From: Colwellia sp. MB3u-41
GTDB taxonomy: Bacteria > Pseudomonadota > Gammaproteobacteria > Enterobacterales > Alteromonadaceae
Assembly: GCF_014076845.1 (NCBI RefSeq)
Contig: NZ_JACGUT010000082.1
Span: 248,001 to 312,000 of the forward strand
Length of the DNA: 64,000 nt
Reading direction: 5' to 3'
Position 1 is the stretch's first letter, and each line of letters begins with the position of its first letter. Shown here one piece after another: positions 50,879-59,383 of the stretch. The notes under the pieces are model-generated. The model made no database searches, was not told the origin of the DNA, and saw nothing but the letters and a program-made list of their open reading frames with translations. Position numbers and translations under genes: made by a program.

Positions 50879-50955
50879 TAAAACAATTCACCTTCGTGCT
50901 TTGCCATGAGTATAATCTAGCAAACAATATTTATCTAAAATAGTAGAGAATAGAG

Positions 50956-51201
50956 ATGAATGAAATTAAATTTACATCTGCCCAAAAAGAATTACTGATC
51001 CATAAGCTACAGCAGTACTTTTCAACCAAACTCGAACAAGATCTTGCTCAATTTGACGCTGACTTTTTACTTGATTTTTTTACTAAAGAAATGGGCAATC
51101 ATTTTTATAACCAAGGTATTTATGATGCGCAGCAATTACTAGCAGAAAAACTCGACGACATTACAGATGAAATGTTCCAATTAGAAAAACCAGCCAATTA
51201 A
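50956..51201 (+). CDS. DUF2164 family protein
   Basis: An 81-residue soluble protein of unknown function. It has the family pattern: an N-terminal helix (SAQKELLIHKLQQYF), the central FFTKEMGNHFYNQGIYDAQ and a C-terminal helix. No enzymatic motif is known for the family. The gene is divergent from the small membrane ORF and iscX, and 128 nt before nnrS. Confidence 0.8.
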   Translation: MNEIKFTSAQKELLIHKLQQYFSTKLEQDLAQFDADFLLDFFTKEMGNHFYNQGIYDAQQLLAEKLDDITDEMFQLEKPAN

Positions 51202-51329
51202 TTATCCGCTTAAAAAATAAGTGAAGATGCAGTAACTTTTTATATTTTTTCACCACTCGTTGATTTATCACAACGATTATTATAGTAAATGCGCTAAAAT
51301 GACATTAATGTTCCTTTGAAACAACAACT

Positions 51330-52535
51330 ATGATGCAAATTACCGATTTAAAAGAAGCGCAGAAAACTCTCCCCATATTTCGCTTAGGCTTTCGTCCCTT
51401 TTTTTTAGGGGGTGTTATTTTTAGTTTAATTGCCATTACCTTGTGGTTATTGATTTATAAAGGGGCCGTTAGTTTTATTCCTTACGGTGGAGGGTATTGG
51501 TGGCATATTCATGAAATGATTTTTGGCTTTGGTAGTGCAATTATTGCCGGTTTTTTACTCACTGCAGTACAAAATTGGACCGGACTTCCTAGCGTAAAAG
51601 GTAAGCAGCTTGCGGTACTATTCTTTTTATGGCTGTTAGGCCGTGTTGTTATGTTAATGCCTGATTTATTAGGTCACTCATTAAGCGCGTTTATAGATTT
51701 AAGCTTTTTGTTAGCGGTGGCTTATACCCTAGCAAAACCTATCTTAGCGATAAAACAATATCGAAATTTATTCTTTGTGCCTTTATTAGTCTTATTCACG
51801 ATCGCCAATAGTGAAATGCACTTAGCCAGTATTTATCCACAAAGTGTTTCATTGAACTACTCTGGTTATGCTGGGGTTTTATTAGTCGTGTTTTTAATGT
51901 CTGTAATGTCAGGGCGCGTTGTACCTATGTTTACCGCTAACGGCACTCAAACGACTAAAGCGACACCTACACCATTACTCGACAAACTCGCCAATGGCAG
52001 CTTAATGCTTGCTATGCTGATGTTATTGTTACATCCATTAATTGGTTTTGTTCCAATGCTTTTTGGTATCATATTAATTTTTGCTGGCTTGTTTCAGTTG
52101 ATCCGGTGGTTGAGATGGCGTCCTTGGATAACACTCGGTGTGCCCCTTTTATGGTCATTACATTTTGCGATTAAATTCATTTGGTTTGGCCTTATCTTAC
52201 TTGGATTTAGCTACATTATTGATGATATACCTACCCATCATATTTGGCATTTATTAACCATTGGCGGTATGGGTGGTATTGTCTTATCAATGATTTCTCG
52301 TGTTTCTTTAGGACATTGTGGTCGCCCTTTAACGCCCCCTAAAATGATGTCGTTCGCGTTTGCATTTATAACACTATCAGCAATGGCTCGAGTCTTTGGT
52401 CCTTGGTTGATGCCAGAAAGAACCCTGTTATTTGTTGATATAAGTGGTTTTTGTTGGTTAGTTGCTTTTGGACTCTTTACTTTTTACTACGCGCCAATGT
52501 TATTAAAAGCAAGAGAAGATGGCCGCCCTGGTTAA
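51330..52535 (+). CDS. nnrS: NnrS family haem-copper membrane protein
   Basis: Polytopic inner-membrane protein of 401 residues with about twelve hydrophobic segments. NnrS proteins are linked to nitric oxide and nitrosative stress and contain haem and copper. The sequence has the family start (PIFRLGFRPFFLGG), histidines in WWHIHEMIFGFGSAIIAGF, the NWTGLPSVKG loop, and MISRVSLGHCGRPL. No nor or nir genes are nearby, so its control by an NO regulator cannot be judged here. Confidence 0.92.
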   Translation: MMQITDLKEAQKTLPIFRLGFRPFFLGGVIFSLIAITLWLLIYKGAVSFIPYGGGYWWHIHEMIFGFGSAIIAGFLLTAVQNWTGLPSVKGKQLAVLFFLWLLGRVVMLMPDLLGHSLSAFIDLSFLLAVAYTLAKPILAIKQYRNLFFVPLLVLFTIANSEMHLASIYPQSVSLNYSGYAGVLLVVFLMSVMSGRVVPMFTANGTQTTKATPTPLLDKLANGSLMLAMLMLLLHPLIGFVPMLFGIILIFAGLFQLIRWLRWRPWITLGVPLLWSLHFAIKFIWFGLILLGFSYIIDDIPTHHIWHLLTIGGMGGIVLSMISRVSLGHCGRPLTPPKMMSFAFAFITLSAMARVFGPWLMPERTLLFVDISGFCWLVAFGLFTFYYAPMLLKAREDGRPG

Positions 52536-52757
52536 ACAAAGTCACGCTAATTTTTATCGAGGTAAAACAAATAAATACAAGGTATAAAATTTAGTAAGTT
52601 GTTATTCTACTTATCAATTTTATAATGAAGTCGTTATTCGTTTTACCCCTTAAAAATGAACAGATATATAATCAACTTGGTTATGTCTGTGATTGTCGTT
52701 TTTTTTCACCTTAAATTAACTTAAGCTACCCCTCTCACTTTATTTTTGAAGATAGCC

Positions 52758-53702
52758 ATGCAAACCGTTTTTTTAGATCAACAAACTTTTAGCCCAAACA
52801 TTTCTTTGGCAAGTATTGAATTTCAGGTCAGCAAGTTAATTTGTTATGCAACAACGACAAACGACCAAGTGCTTGCACGTTGTAAAAATGCTGACATTAT
52901 TATTACCAATAAAGTGGTTTTATCTAAAAATATACTTGAGCAATTACCTCAGCTGAAATTAGTTTGTATTGCCGCAACAGGCATGAACAATGTTGATCTG
53001 GCTGCAGCGCAAGTGCTTGGCATTAGTGTTAAAAACGTCAGTGGTTATTCACAAGCTTCCGTGAGCCAATATGTGTTTGCGCAAATGCTTGAATATTTCA
53101 GTAATACCGCACACCACAACAACAATACTAAACAAGGGCATTGGCAAAACAGCGATACTTTTTGTTTTCATGGTAAAGGCAGTCAAGAACTTGCCGGAAA
53201 AACGATAGGCATTATTGGCTTTGGGTGCTTAGGTAAGGCCGTGGCAACTATTGCCGAAGCTTTTGGTATGAAAATACTGATTGCTGAGCGTCAAAATGCA
53301 ACAAAAATAAGGGAAAACCGCCAGAGTTTTAACTATGTATTACAAAATGCTGATGTCATTAGCTTACACTGCCCGCAAACAGATGAGACAACAAATTTAA
53401 TAAACCGTGCAAGTTTATCGCTAATGAAACCCTCTGCACTGTTAATTAACACCGCTCGTGGTGCCTTGGTAAATAGTGAAGATTTATTAGAGGCATTAAA
53501 GAATAAAGTAATCTCCCACGCGATACTTGATGTTTTAGAACAAGAGCCTCCTGCGGCTAGCCACCCTTTAATAAGTGCCCTGATGAAAAACGACATAGAT
53601 AATTTATCTTTAACCGCACATATTGCTTGGGCAAGTATTGAATCACAGCAGCGATTAATTAATTTAGTTGCTTTGAATATTAAAAACGTTAACCCCCTAT
53701 AA
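52758..53702 (+). CDS. D-2-hydroxyacid dehydrogenase (HprA/glycerate dehydrogenase-like)
   Basis: NAD(P)-dependent 2-hydroxyacid dehydrogenase of about 314 residues. The Rossmann motif is GIIGFGCLGKAVA. The catalytic set is present: Arg in NTARGALVN, Glu in DVLEQEPP and His in SLTAHIAWAS. I chose the ATG at 52758 (MQTVFLD) rather than the TTG at 52746. The substrate is probably hydroxypyruvate or glyoxylate by similarity of layout, but this is not certain. The gene ends inside a large hairpin that contains its stop codon. Confidence 0.85.
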   Translation: MQTVFLDQQTFSPNISLASIEFQVSKLICYATTTNDQVLARCKNADIIITNKVVLSKNILEQLPQLKLVCIAATGMNNVDLAAAQVLGISVKNVSGYSQASVSQYVFAQMLEYFSNTAHHNNNTKQGHWQNSDTFCFHGKGSQELAGKTIGIIGFGCLGKAVATIAEAFGMKILIAERQNATKIRENRQSFNYVLQNADVISLHCPQTDETTNLINRASLSLMKPSALLINTARGALVNSEDLLEALKNKVISHAILDVLEQEPPAASHPLISALMKNDIDNLSLTAHIAWASIESQQRLINLVALNIKNVNPL

Positions 53703-53722
53703 ATTTTTATTTATAGGGGGTT
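53691..53722. terminator. 14-bp hairpin overlapping a stop codon
   Basis: AACCCCCTATAAAT and ATTTATAGGGGGTT pair perfectly around a TTTT loop. The stop codon TAA of the dehydrogenase gene (53700-53702) lies inside the left arm. No T-run follows on either strand, so it may protect the 3' end of the mRNA or terminate weakly in both directions toward the convergent ahpF. Confidence 0.7.
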
Positions 53723-53783
53723 GATAAAGCATCACTGAACTTAGTGCTATTCAGTAAATTCAGCTGGCACTTAATAGTAACAG

Positions 53784-55349
53784 TTAACTTTCTCTAATAA
53801 GGTAATCAAATGCTGATAATGATGCTTTAGCGCCTTCACCCATAGCAATTACAATTTGTTTGTAGGGCACAGTTGATACATCTCCTGCGGCAAATATGCC
53901 GGGTTCCGAAGTATGACATTTCTCATCAATAATCACTTCGCCATACTTTGTACATTCCACAACACCTTGTAAAAAGTCACTGTTGGGTAATAAGCCTATT
54001 TGGATAAAAATACCCGACAAGCTTTGCTGCTTCATTTCACCTGTTGCTCTATCTTCATAAGCCAGCGCAACAACCTTACCATTTTCTGCAATTACTTCTT
54101 TGGTCGCAACATTTTTGATAATCGTAATCTTTTTATGTGCTTCCGCTTTTTCTACCAAGATGTTATCTGCTTTTAACCCCGGTAAAAATTCAAATACAGT
54201 CACATGATTAACCATGCTCGCCAAATCTAACGCAGCTTCTATGCCTGAATTACCACCACCAACCACGGCGACATCTTTACCTTTAAAGAAAGGGCCATCA
54301 CAATGTGGGCAATAAGCAACACCTGAACCTATATTCTCTTTCTCTCCCGGTATACCCAGCTCACGCCATTTAGCACCGGTAGCAATAATAACCGTTTTAG
54401 ACTCAATAACCTCACCACTAGAAAGGTGTAACTTTTTCGGTGCTTTACTTTCTGGCTGCCCTTTTTCAATTTTTTCGACACGAACAAACTCTTTTGTCGT
54501 TATCTCGTAATCGTTTAAGTGAGCTTGCATATTACCCGTGAGTTGTGTGCCTGTTGTTTTAGATACCGAAATTAAGTTTTCAATACCCACTGTATCTTTA
54601 ACTTGACCGCCAAAACGGTCAGCAATAATAGTGACATTTAGCCCTTTACGCGCAGCATAAATAGCAGCAGCAACGCCAGCAGGACCTGCGCCGATGACAG
54701 TAACATCTTGTAAGGGCAACTGTTCATTATCATCGCCATCTATAATATAAGGAAAACGTTCAATAAGTTTGTCAACTAACTGCGCCGTATCTATTTTTCC
54801 GTTCGCAAATAACTTACCATTTAAGTAAACACTGGGCACACCTTGAATATTGCGTTCATCAATTAACGTTTTAAATAAACCACCATCAATCATTTCACTG
54901 CTAATGCGGTCGTTTAATAAAGCAAACTGATTCAACGATTGCACAACATCAGGACAGTTATGACAGCTTAAAGAAATGAAGACTTCAAAATGTAAGTCTT
55001 CAGTGATTTTCTGCACCATTTTAGTCAAGGTGCCATCAAGTTTAAGATCAGTACCTGATGACTGTAATATAGCAAGTATCAATGAATTAAATTCATGACC
55101 ACTGGGGATGCCAGAAAAATGTATACCGTTATTTTTGCCTTCAACCTCTAAATAAAAAGTAATTGGACTACGTAAATTTTCGTCACGTTCAACGACAATG
55201 AGGTTGTCAGATACGGAAGATAATTCTGTTAAAAATTCTTTTAATTCGTTGCGTTTTTGATGTTCACCCGTCTGTAAAACAAGTGATACTTTGTTGGACA
55301 TATTCTGGGTATAAGCTTTTACTGCATTTAAAATATCTTCACTTAACAT
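53784..55349 (-). CDS. ahpF: AhpF, alkyl hydroperoxide reductase flavoprotein
   Basis: FAD and NADH-dependent disulfide reductase that recharges AhpC. The 521-residue length and layout match AhpF. The N-terminal tandem thioredoxin-like domain has its redox pair in CHNC (LSCHNCPDVVQ). It is followed by a thioredoxin-reductase-like part with FAD motif VIGAGPAGVAAAIYAARKG, the redox pair in YCPHCDGPFFKG and the NADH motif VVGGGNSGIEAA. The ribosome binding site is GAGGT. It follows ahpC by 119 nt, with a strong hairpin between. Confidence 0.97.
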   Translation of the reverse strand: MLSEDILNAVKAYTQNMSNKVSLVLQTGEHQKRNELKEFLTELSSVSDNLIVVERDENLRSPITFYLEVEGKNNGIHFSGIPSGHEFNSLILAILQSSGTDLKLDGTLTKMVQKITEDLHFEVFISLSCHNCPDVVQSLNQFALLNDRISSEMIDGGLFKTLIDERNIQGVPSVYLNGKLFANGKIDTAQLVDKLIERFPYIIDGDDNEQLPLQDVTVIGAGPAGVAAAIYAARKGLNVTIIADRFGGQVKDTVGIENLISVSKTTGTQLTGNMQAHLNDYEITTKEFVRVEKIEKGQPESKAPKKLHLSSGEVIESKTVIIATGAKWRELGIPGEKENIGSGVAYCPHCDGPFFKGKDVAVVGGGNSGIEAALDLASMVNHVTVFEFLPGLKADNILVEKAEAHKKITIIKNVATKEVIAENGKVVALAYEDRATGEMKQQSLSGIFIQIGLLPNSDFLQGVVECTKYGEVIIDEKCHTSEPGIFAAGDVSTVPYKQIVIAMGEGAKASLSAFDYLIRES

Positions 55350-55415
55350 GGGGCTACCTCATTATTTAGATTGTTTGATTAACATAAAACATGTCATCTT
55401 ATTGGATGGAATGAA

Positions 55416-55448
55416 GCGGAAGTCGTTAACGGTGATAACGACTTCCGC
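55416..55448. promoter_or_regulatory. 12-bp intercistronic hairpin between ahpC and ahpF
   Basis: GCGGAAGTCGTT and AACGACTTCCGC flank a 9-nt loop, 21 nt after the ahpC stop. No T-run follows on the minus strand. It may stabilise the ahpC mRNA end or reduce readthrough into ahpF, giving more AhpC than AhpF (inference). Confidence 0.65.
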
Positions 55449-55468
55449 CAATTTAGAGCGTGCCTGAC

Positions 55469-56032
55469 TTAAATTTTACCAACTAAGTCTAAACTAGGTG
55501 TTAAAGTGGCTTCGCCTTGTTCCCAAGCTGCAGGACAGACTTCACCATCGTTTTCACGAACGTATTGTGCAGCTTTAACATTACGCACCATGTCTTTCGC
55601 ACTGCGACCAATACCGCCAGCATGTATATGAGCGACTTGAATAACACCATCGGGGTCGACTAAGAATGTACCTCGGTGTGCCATATGATCTTCTTCAATC
55701 ATCACATCAAAACCACGGGTAATTGTGCCCGTTTGGTCACCGATCATTGGAAATTTAATTTTACCAATTGCTTCTGAAGAATCGTGCCATGCTTTATGTG
55801 AAAAATGGGTATCTGTTGATACGGAGTAAACTTCAACACCTAAGCCTTGCAACTCTTCATACTGGTTTGCCATATCTTCTAATTCAGTAGGACAAACAAA
55901 AGTGAAATCTGCTGGGTAGAATAAGAAGATTGACCATTTGCCTTTAGTGCTCTGTGATGTTACTTCAACAAACTCGTCGTTATGAAATGCTTGAGCTGTA
56001 AATTCTGGGATAGTTTTGCCTATTTGAGCCAT
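55469..56032 (-). CDS. ahpC: AhpC, peroxiredoxin
   Basis: Typical 2-Cys peroxiredoxin that reduces hydrogen peroxide and organic peroxides. I place the start at the ATG at 56032 ([11 protein letters not shown]) because AGAGGAA lies 8 nt upstream. This gives 187 residues and puts the peroxidatic cysteine at 47 ([11 protein letters not shown]) and the resolving cysteine at 166 (GEVCPAAW), exactly as in E. coli AhpC. A longer in-frame start at 56089 would add 19 unlikely residues. Next gene on the strand is its reductase ahpF, and oxyR is divergent. Confidence 0.97.
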   Translation of the reverse strand: MAQIGKTIPEFTAQAFHNDEFVEVTSQSTKGKWSIFLFYPADFTFVCPTELEDMANQYEELQGLGVEVYSVSTDTHFSHKAWHDSSEAIGKIKFPMIGDQTGTITRGFDVMIEEDHMAHRGTFLVDPDGVIQVAHIHAGGIGRSAKDMVRNVKAAQYVRENDGEVCPAAWEQGEATLTPSLDLVGKI

Positions 56033-56155
56033 GTGTAATTCCTCTGGGTTATAAAAATCTTTAGTTAAAAGGTTTTGTTTTAAAAGCATGTTTGCTTTCG
56101 ATGTGGGTATACTAAAGTTAACTCAGTAATAAATAAATTTGATTAAATTGATTTT

Positions 56156-56179
56156 AATGTTCTAAAAAACAGAACTATT
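56156..56179. promoter_or_regulatory. Inverted repeat in the ahpC-oxyR intergenic region
   Basis: ATGTTCT and AGAACTAT flank a 7-nt A-rich spacer, giving GTTCT/AGAAC symmetry with an outer CTAT-like end. It lies between the divergent ahpC and oxyR, where an OxyR site would be expected. Only part of the classical four-element OxyR motif is evident. Confidence 0.35.
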
Positions 56180-56324
56180 GAAATGAGCAGGCGCAATAGA
56201 GGGTGAATCCCCTGTTAAGATAATAAAGTTGAAATCGTAATTAAAACAGCAGCAAAGAAGATGACTAATTCCATAATTCTGATTAAAATAGCCTTTACGT
56301 TCAATAAAAATTATCATCAACAAC

Positions 56325-57227
56325 ATGATCTCAATAAAACAATTACACTATGCACTCGCCGTTGAAAAGACCTTACACTTTAAAAAAGCCGCAGAGGCAT
56401 GCAACGTATCTCAATCAGCCTTAAGTACAGCAATCAATGAGCTTGAAAAGCAATTAGGGATGATCATATTTGAGCGTAATAACAAGCAAGTCTTAGTCAC
56501 CCCAAAAGGGCAATTGATACTTAATAAAGCCAAAAGAGTAAAATTAGAACTAGACGAATTGCTGCAATTATCACAAAGTGATAACCAACCGTTTTCCAGC
56601 CCAATGACCCTAGGCGTTATTCCAACTATTGGCCCATACCTTTTACCTAAAGTACTGCCCGAGGTAAGACATCAATATCCAAATTTCAAATTAAGAATAT
56701 TAGAAGAACAATCACATACTCTGATTGATATGGTTAGAACCGGAGCGATTGACGCAGCAATACTTGCGCTGCCTTATCCTGTAGAGGGGTTAATGAGCTT
56801 TGATTTCTGGCAAGAAGACTTTTATTTAGTCTGCCATAAAGATGAATGCCCTCAAATGATGGAAGAAATTACCAATGATGAGCTAGAGACGGAAAAACTA
56901 ATGTTATTAAAAGATGGTCATTGCTTAAAAGAGCATGCATTAGCCGCCTGCCAATTACAAAACCCAAAACAAGGCTCTGATTTTGGTTCAGCAAGTTTAC
57001 ATACACTCATTCAAATGGTTGCGGGTAAACTGGGTACAACACTCGTACCGCAAATGGCATTAGACCAATTAACTCATAATGAATCGGAACTAAGAGCGAT
57101 TCATTTGAATGAACCTGGGCCACATAGAACGATTGCCTTAATCATTAGACCTAATTATGTCAGAACTAGTGAATTAGGCCTGCTCAAAGCTATTTTTACA
57201 GCACAACTCACGCAAAAGTGTAGCTAA
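56325..57227 (+). CDS. oxyR: OxyR, LysR-type peroxide sensor regulator
   Basis: Transcription factor activated by disulfide formation on peroxide. The 300-residue protein has the LysR helix-turn-helix (FKKAAEACNVSQSALSTAIN) and an effector domain with DGHCLKEHALAACQL. The cysteines at 200 and 209 are spaced as E. coli Cys199 and Cys208, which sets OxyR apart from other LysR proteins. It is divergent from ahpC, its expected target, so ahpC-ahpF and oxyR form a self-contained response module. Confidence 0.94.
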   Translation: MISIKQLHYALAVEKTLHFKKAAEACNVSQSALSTAINELEKQLGMIIFERNNKQVLVTPKGQLILNKAKRVKLELDELLQLSQSDNQPFSSPMTLGVIPTIGPYLLPKVLPEVRHQYPNFKLRILEEQSHTLIDMVRTGAIDAAILALPYPVEGLMSFDFWQEDFYLVCHKDECPQMMEEITNDELETEKLMLLKDGHCLKEHALAACQLQNPKQGSDFGSASLHTLIQMVAGKLGTTLVPQMALDQLTHNESELRAIHLNEPGPHRTIALIIRPNYVRTSELGLLKAIFTAQLTQKCS

Positions 57228-57341
57228 TATTACCGGTTAGATACTTCAATTAAATAGAACTATATATTAAATTTTATCAAATTTACTGAATGTCGATGTT
57301 AGGCCACAATGGTTTTATCTTAAATACATCAGGTAGCCAAA

Positions 57342-57467
57342 ATGAAAAACATTATTAATAACATCAAAAATATTTTTAATACAACAAGTGATAAAAAATC
57401 CGAGGTTAATTGTAACTACTCAAACAACTATTATGGTGATCAGTATTGCCAAGCAAATAAAAAATAG
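57342..57467 (+). CDS. Possible small protein, 41 residues
   Basis: Open frame starting MKNIINNIKNIFN with AGGT about 6 nt upstream of the ATG. It is rich in Asn, Lys and Tyr with two cysteines (VNCNYSNNYYGDQYCQ). It has no membrane segment or known motif. It ends 2 nt from the stop of the convergent 60-residue ORF. Coding status is uncertain; the ribosome binding site is the main support. Confidence 0.35.
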   Translation: MKNIINNIKNIFNTTSDKKSEVNCNYSNNYYGDQYCQANKK

Positions 57468-57469
57468 GG

Positions 57470-57652
57470 TTAATCAAAATCAATGACCCCTTCCTCATGC
57501 TCGGCTCGTTTAACAATACACGCTTTTAAACAAAACGCTGCAGACTCACCATCGAAGGTGGTGGTCTTTGCACTCAAAAAGTAAGATGGAATATACCATG
57601 GGTATTTTTCAACATCATCAGCAACCTTGACGATATCGTTTAAATAAAACAT
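57470..57652 (-). CDS. Hypothetical small protein, 60 residues
   Basis: Open frame starting MFYLNDIVKVADDVEKYPWY and containing SYFLSAKTTTFDGESAAFC. It is soluble, with two cysteines and an acidic C-terminus. Amino-acid use looks like a real protein, but no Shine-Dalgarno precedes the ATG. Not recognised. It lies between oxyR and the YdgA gene on the opposite strand. Confidence 0.4.
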   Translation of the reverse strand: MFYLNDIVKVADDVEKYPWYIPSYFLSAKTTTFDGESAAFCLKACIVKRAEHEEGVIDFD

Positions 57653-57836
57653 TTTAAAATTGCGAGATTATCTAAGAATTATTCACAGCAACATCAATGA
57701 AAGAATAAAGCTTTATTAGAAATAACTACTTTAAATACAATTAATTAAAAACATGAGATGATGGTTTATCTATGGAATCGGATATCATTTACAACAAATA
57801 ATTTAACCATCCACACTATTAATATGGACTTACCTC

Positions 57837-59243
57837 ATGAAAAAAACACTCTCAATAGTTATCACTATTATTCTATCGATTGGCCTCGTAGCCCCTAAAT
57901 TGGTAGGGAATCAATTTTCGACAACACTTAATGTGATCGCTGAGAAAATGAATAATACGCCGAGTTATACTGTAGAAATTCAAACCATTAACTCACACTG
58001 GTTTTCTACCGACGCACTAGTTACCCTAAGTTTAGATACCACACACTTAACCGGGTTATCGGATCCAGCCCTTAGCGATGATGACTCTGTAGTTTTTGAA
58101 ATAAATGCCCAACATGGTCCTTTCCTTTTTAATGAACAAAGTAACTTAGCTTGGTTATCATGGACTGCAAATGTTGATGGTGAAACACTTCGAAACAATC
58201 TTGATTGGTCAGATAATACAGACTTTTTCCAAGCTAATGGCTTAATAGACCTCCTTGGTGATTACGACTACCAAGATACCGTAACGGCATTCACTGCAAA
58301 CATAACAGATGAAAACGTTAATTTAGTGTTTAGTGGTTATCAGGGAAATGGGCAATATAATGGGCAAGATCTTACCTACCAAGGTAATGTGGCAAAGTTA
58401 ACAGCAACGTCTAATGAAGGTGATTTTTCCATGAATAATTTCACTGTAGATATGTTAGTTAACGCCTCATTAGAAGAAATATTTAATAACAACTTCTATG
58501 ACTCTGCAACAACGGTCAACTTCTCTTCGATTAACTTTAACAATAATGAAAGTGAAATCATCAATCTTACCGACCTATATGTCTCTGCTTCATTATTATT
58601 AAATAAAGCAGAAAAATCAGCTAATATTCAGGTTGCTTATGGGATTAAAGCCGCAGATGTTAATGAGTACCAAGTTCAAGATTTAGCACTTGAACTAGCG
58701 ATTAATAATATCAGTGGACAGTTTATTAAAGCCTACCAAGATTTTAGTCAAACACTAAGTGATAGCAGTGCGGAAGACATGCAAGAAAAAATGTTTAACT
58801 TTACACAAGAAAATTTACTTTTATTGCTCAGTGCTGGACCAGAAATTAATATCACTAGCTTACGAGGTACTTTTCCTGAAGGCAAAATGAATGGCACAAT
58901 GCACACCAGTTTAGTTAATGTATCAGCATTACCAACGCCAATAGAAGATCAGCAATTTTGGTTTTCTCATGCACTCATGAATGGGGAAATAACGGGCGAT
59001 AAAGCCATTATTGAATTGTTCGCTGAACAATTTATGAAGAAACAGCTACAAGCTAACCCGCAAACACAAGATATGACAACAGAAGAAATAGACAAAATGG
59101 CCGCTCAACAAGTGCCTCAAATGTTAAATATGTTAGTGGAGCAAGGCTTGTTAGTTGTAACAGACACCCATTACACAACTGATTATATTTTGAAGGACAG
59201 TCAATTTAAAGTGAATGAAAAGCTTATTCCACTGCCTTTTTAA
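57837..59243 (+). CDS. YdgA family (DUF945) protein
   Basis: A 468-residue exported or membrane-anchored protein. It has an N-terminal hydrophobic segment (LSIVITIILSIGLVAPKLVG) followed by a long beta-rich region with repeated TLSLDTTHL- and NFTVDMLVNASL-like strands. A late helical part is rich in Gln and Met (MTTEEIDKMAAQQVPQMLNM). This layout matches the YdgA/DUF945 family of unknown function, probably periplasmic. It is the last intact gene before the IS4 element. Confidence 0.75.
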   Translation: MKKTLSIVITIILSIGLVAPKLVGNQFSTTLNVIAEKMNNTPSYTVEIQTINSHWFSTDALVTLSLDTTHLTGLSDPALSDDDSVVFEINAQHGPFLFNEQSNLAWLSWTANVDGETLRNNLDWSDNTDFFQANGLIDLLGDYDYQDTVTAFTANITDENVNLVFSGYQGNGQYNGQDLTYQGNVAKLTATSNEGDFSMNNFTVDMLVNASLEEIFNNNFYDSATTVNFSSINFNNNESEIINLTDLYVSASLLLNKAEKSANIQVAYGIKAADVNEYQVQDLALELAINNISGQFIKAYQDFSQTLSDSSAEDMQEKMFNFTQENLLLLLSAGPEINITSLRGTFPEGKMNGTMHTSLVNVSALPTPIEDQQFWFSHALMNGEITGDKAIIELFAEQFMKKQLQANPQTQDMTTEEIDKMAAQQVPQMLNMLVEQGLLVVTDTHYTTDYILKDSQFKVNEKLIPLPF

Positions 59244-59373
59244 ACTGATTAGCCGCTATTATTTGTGGATCGTCAAACATAATGAGAAATGCGTCACACG
59301 ATGAGAAAATTTAACATTTAAGTTACACCGGAGAAAATTTTTGTAACTCGTCAACGATCCAATAAGGTCAGCA

Positions 59374-59383
59374 AAGATACGAT
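59374..59383. repeat. Target-site duplication, left copy (AAGATACGAT)
   Basis: The 10-bp sequence AAGATACGAT directly abuts the left inverted repeat and is repeated exactly at 60795-60804, just outside the right one. Ten to twelve bp is usual for IS4-family insertions. Confidence 0.93.
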
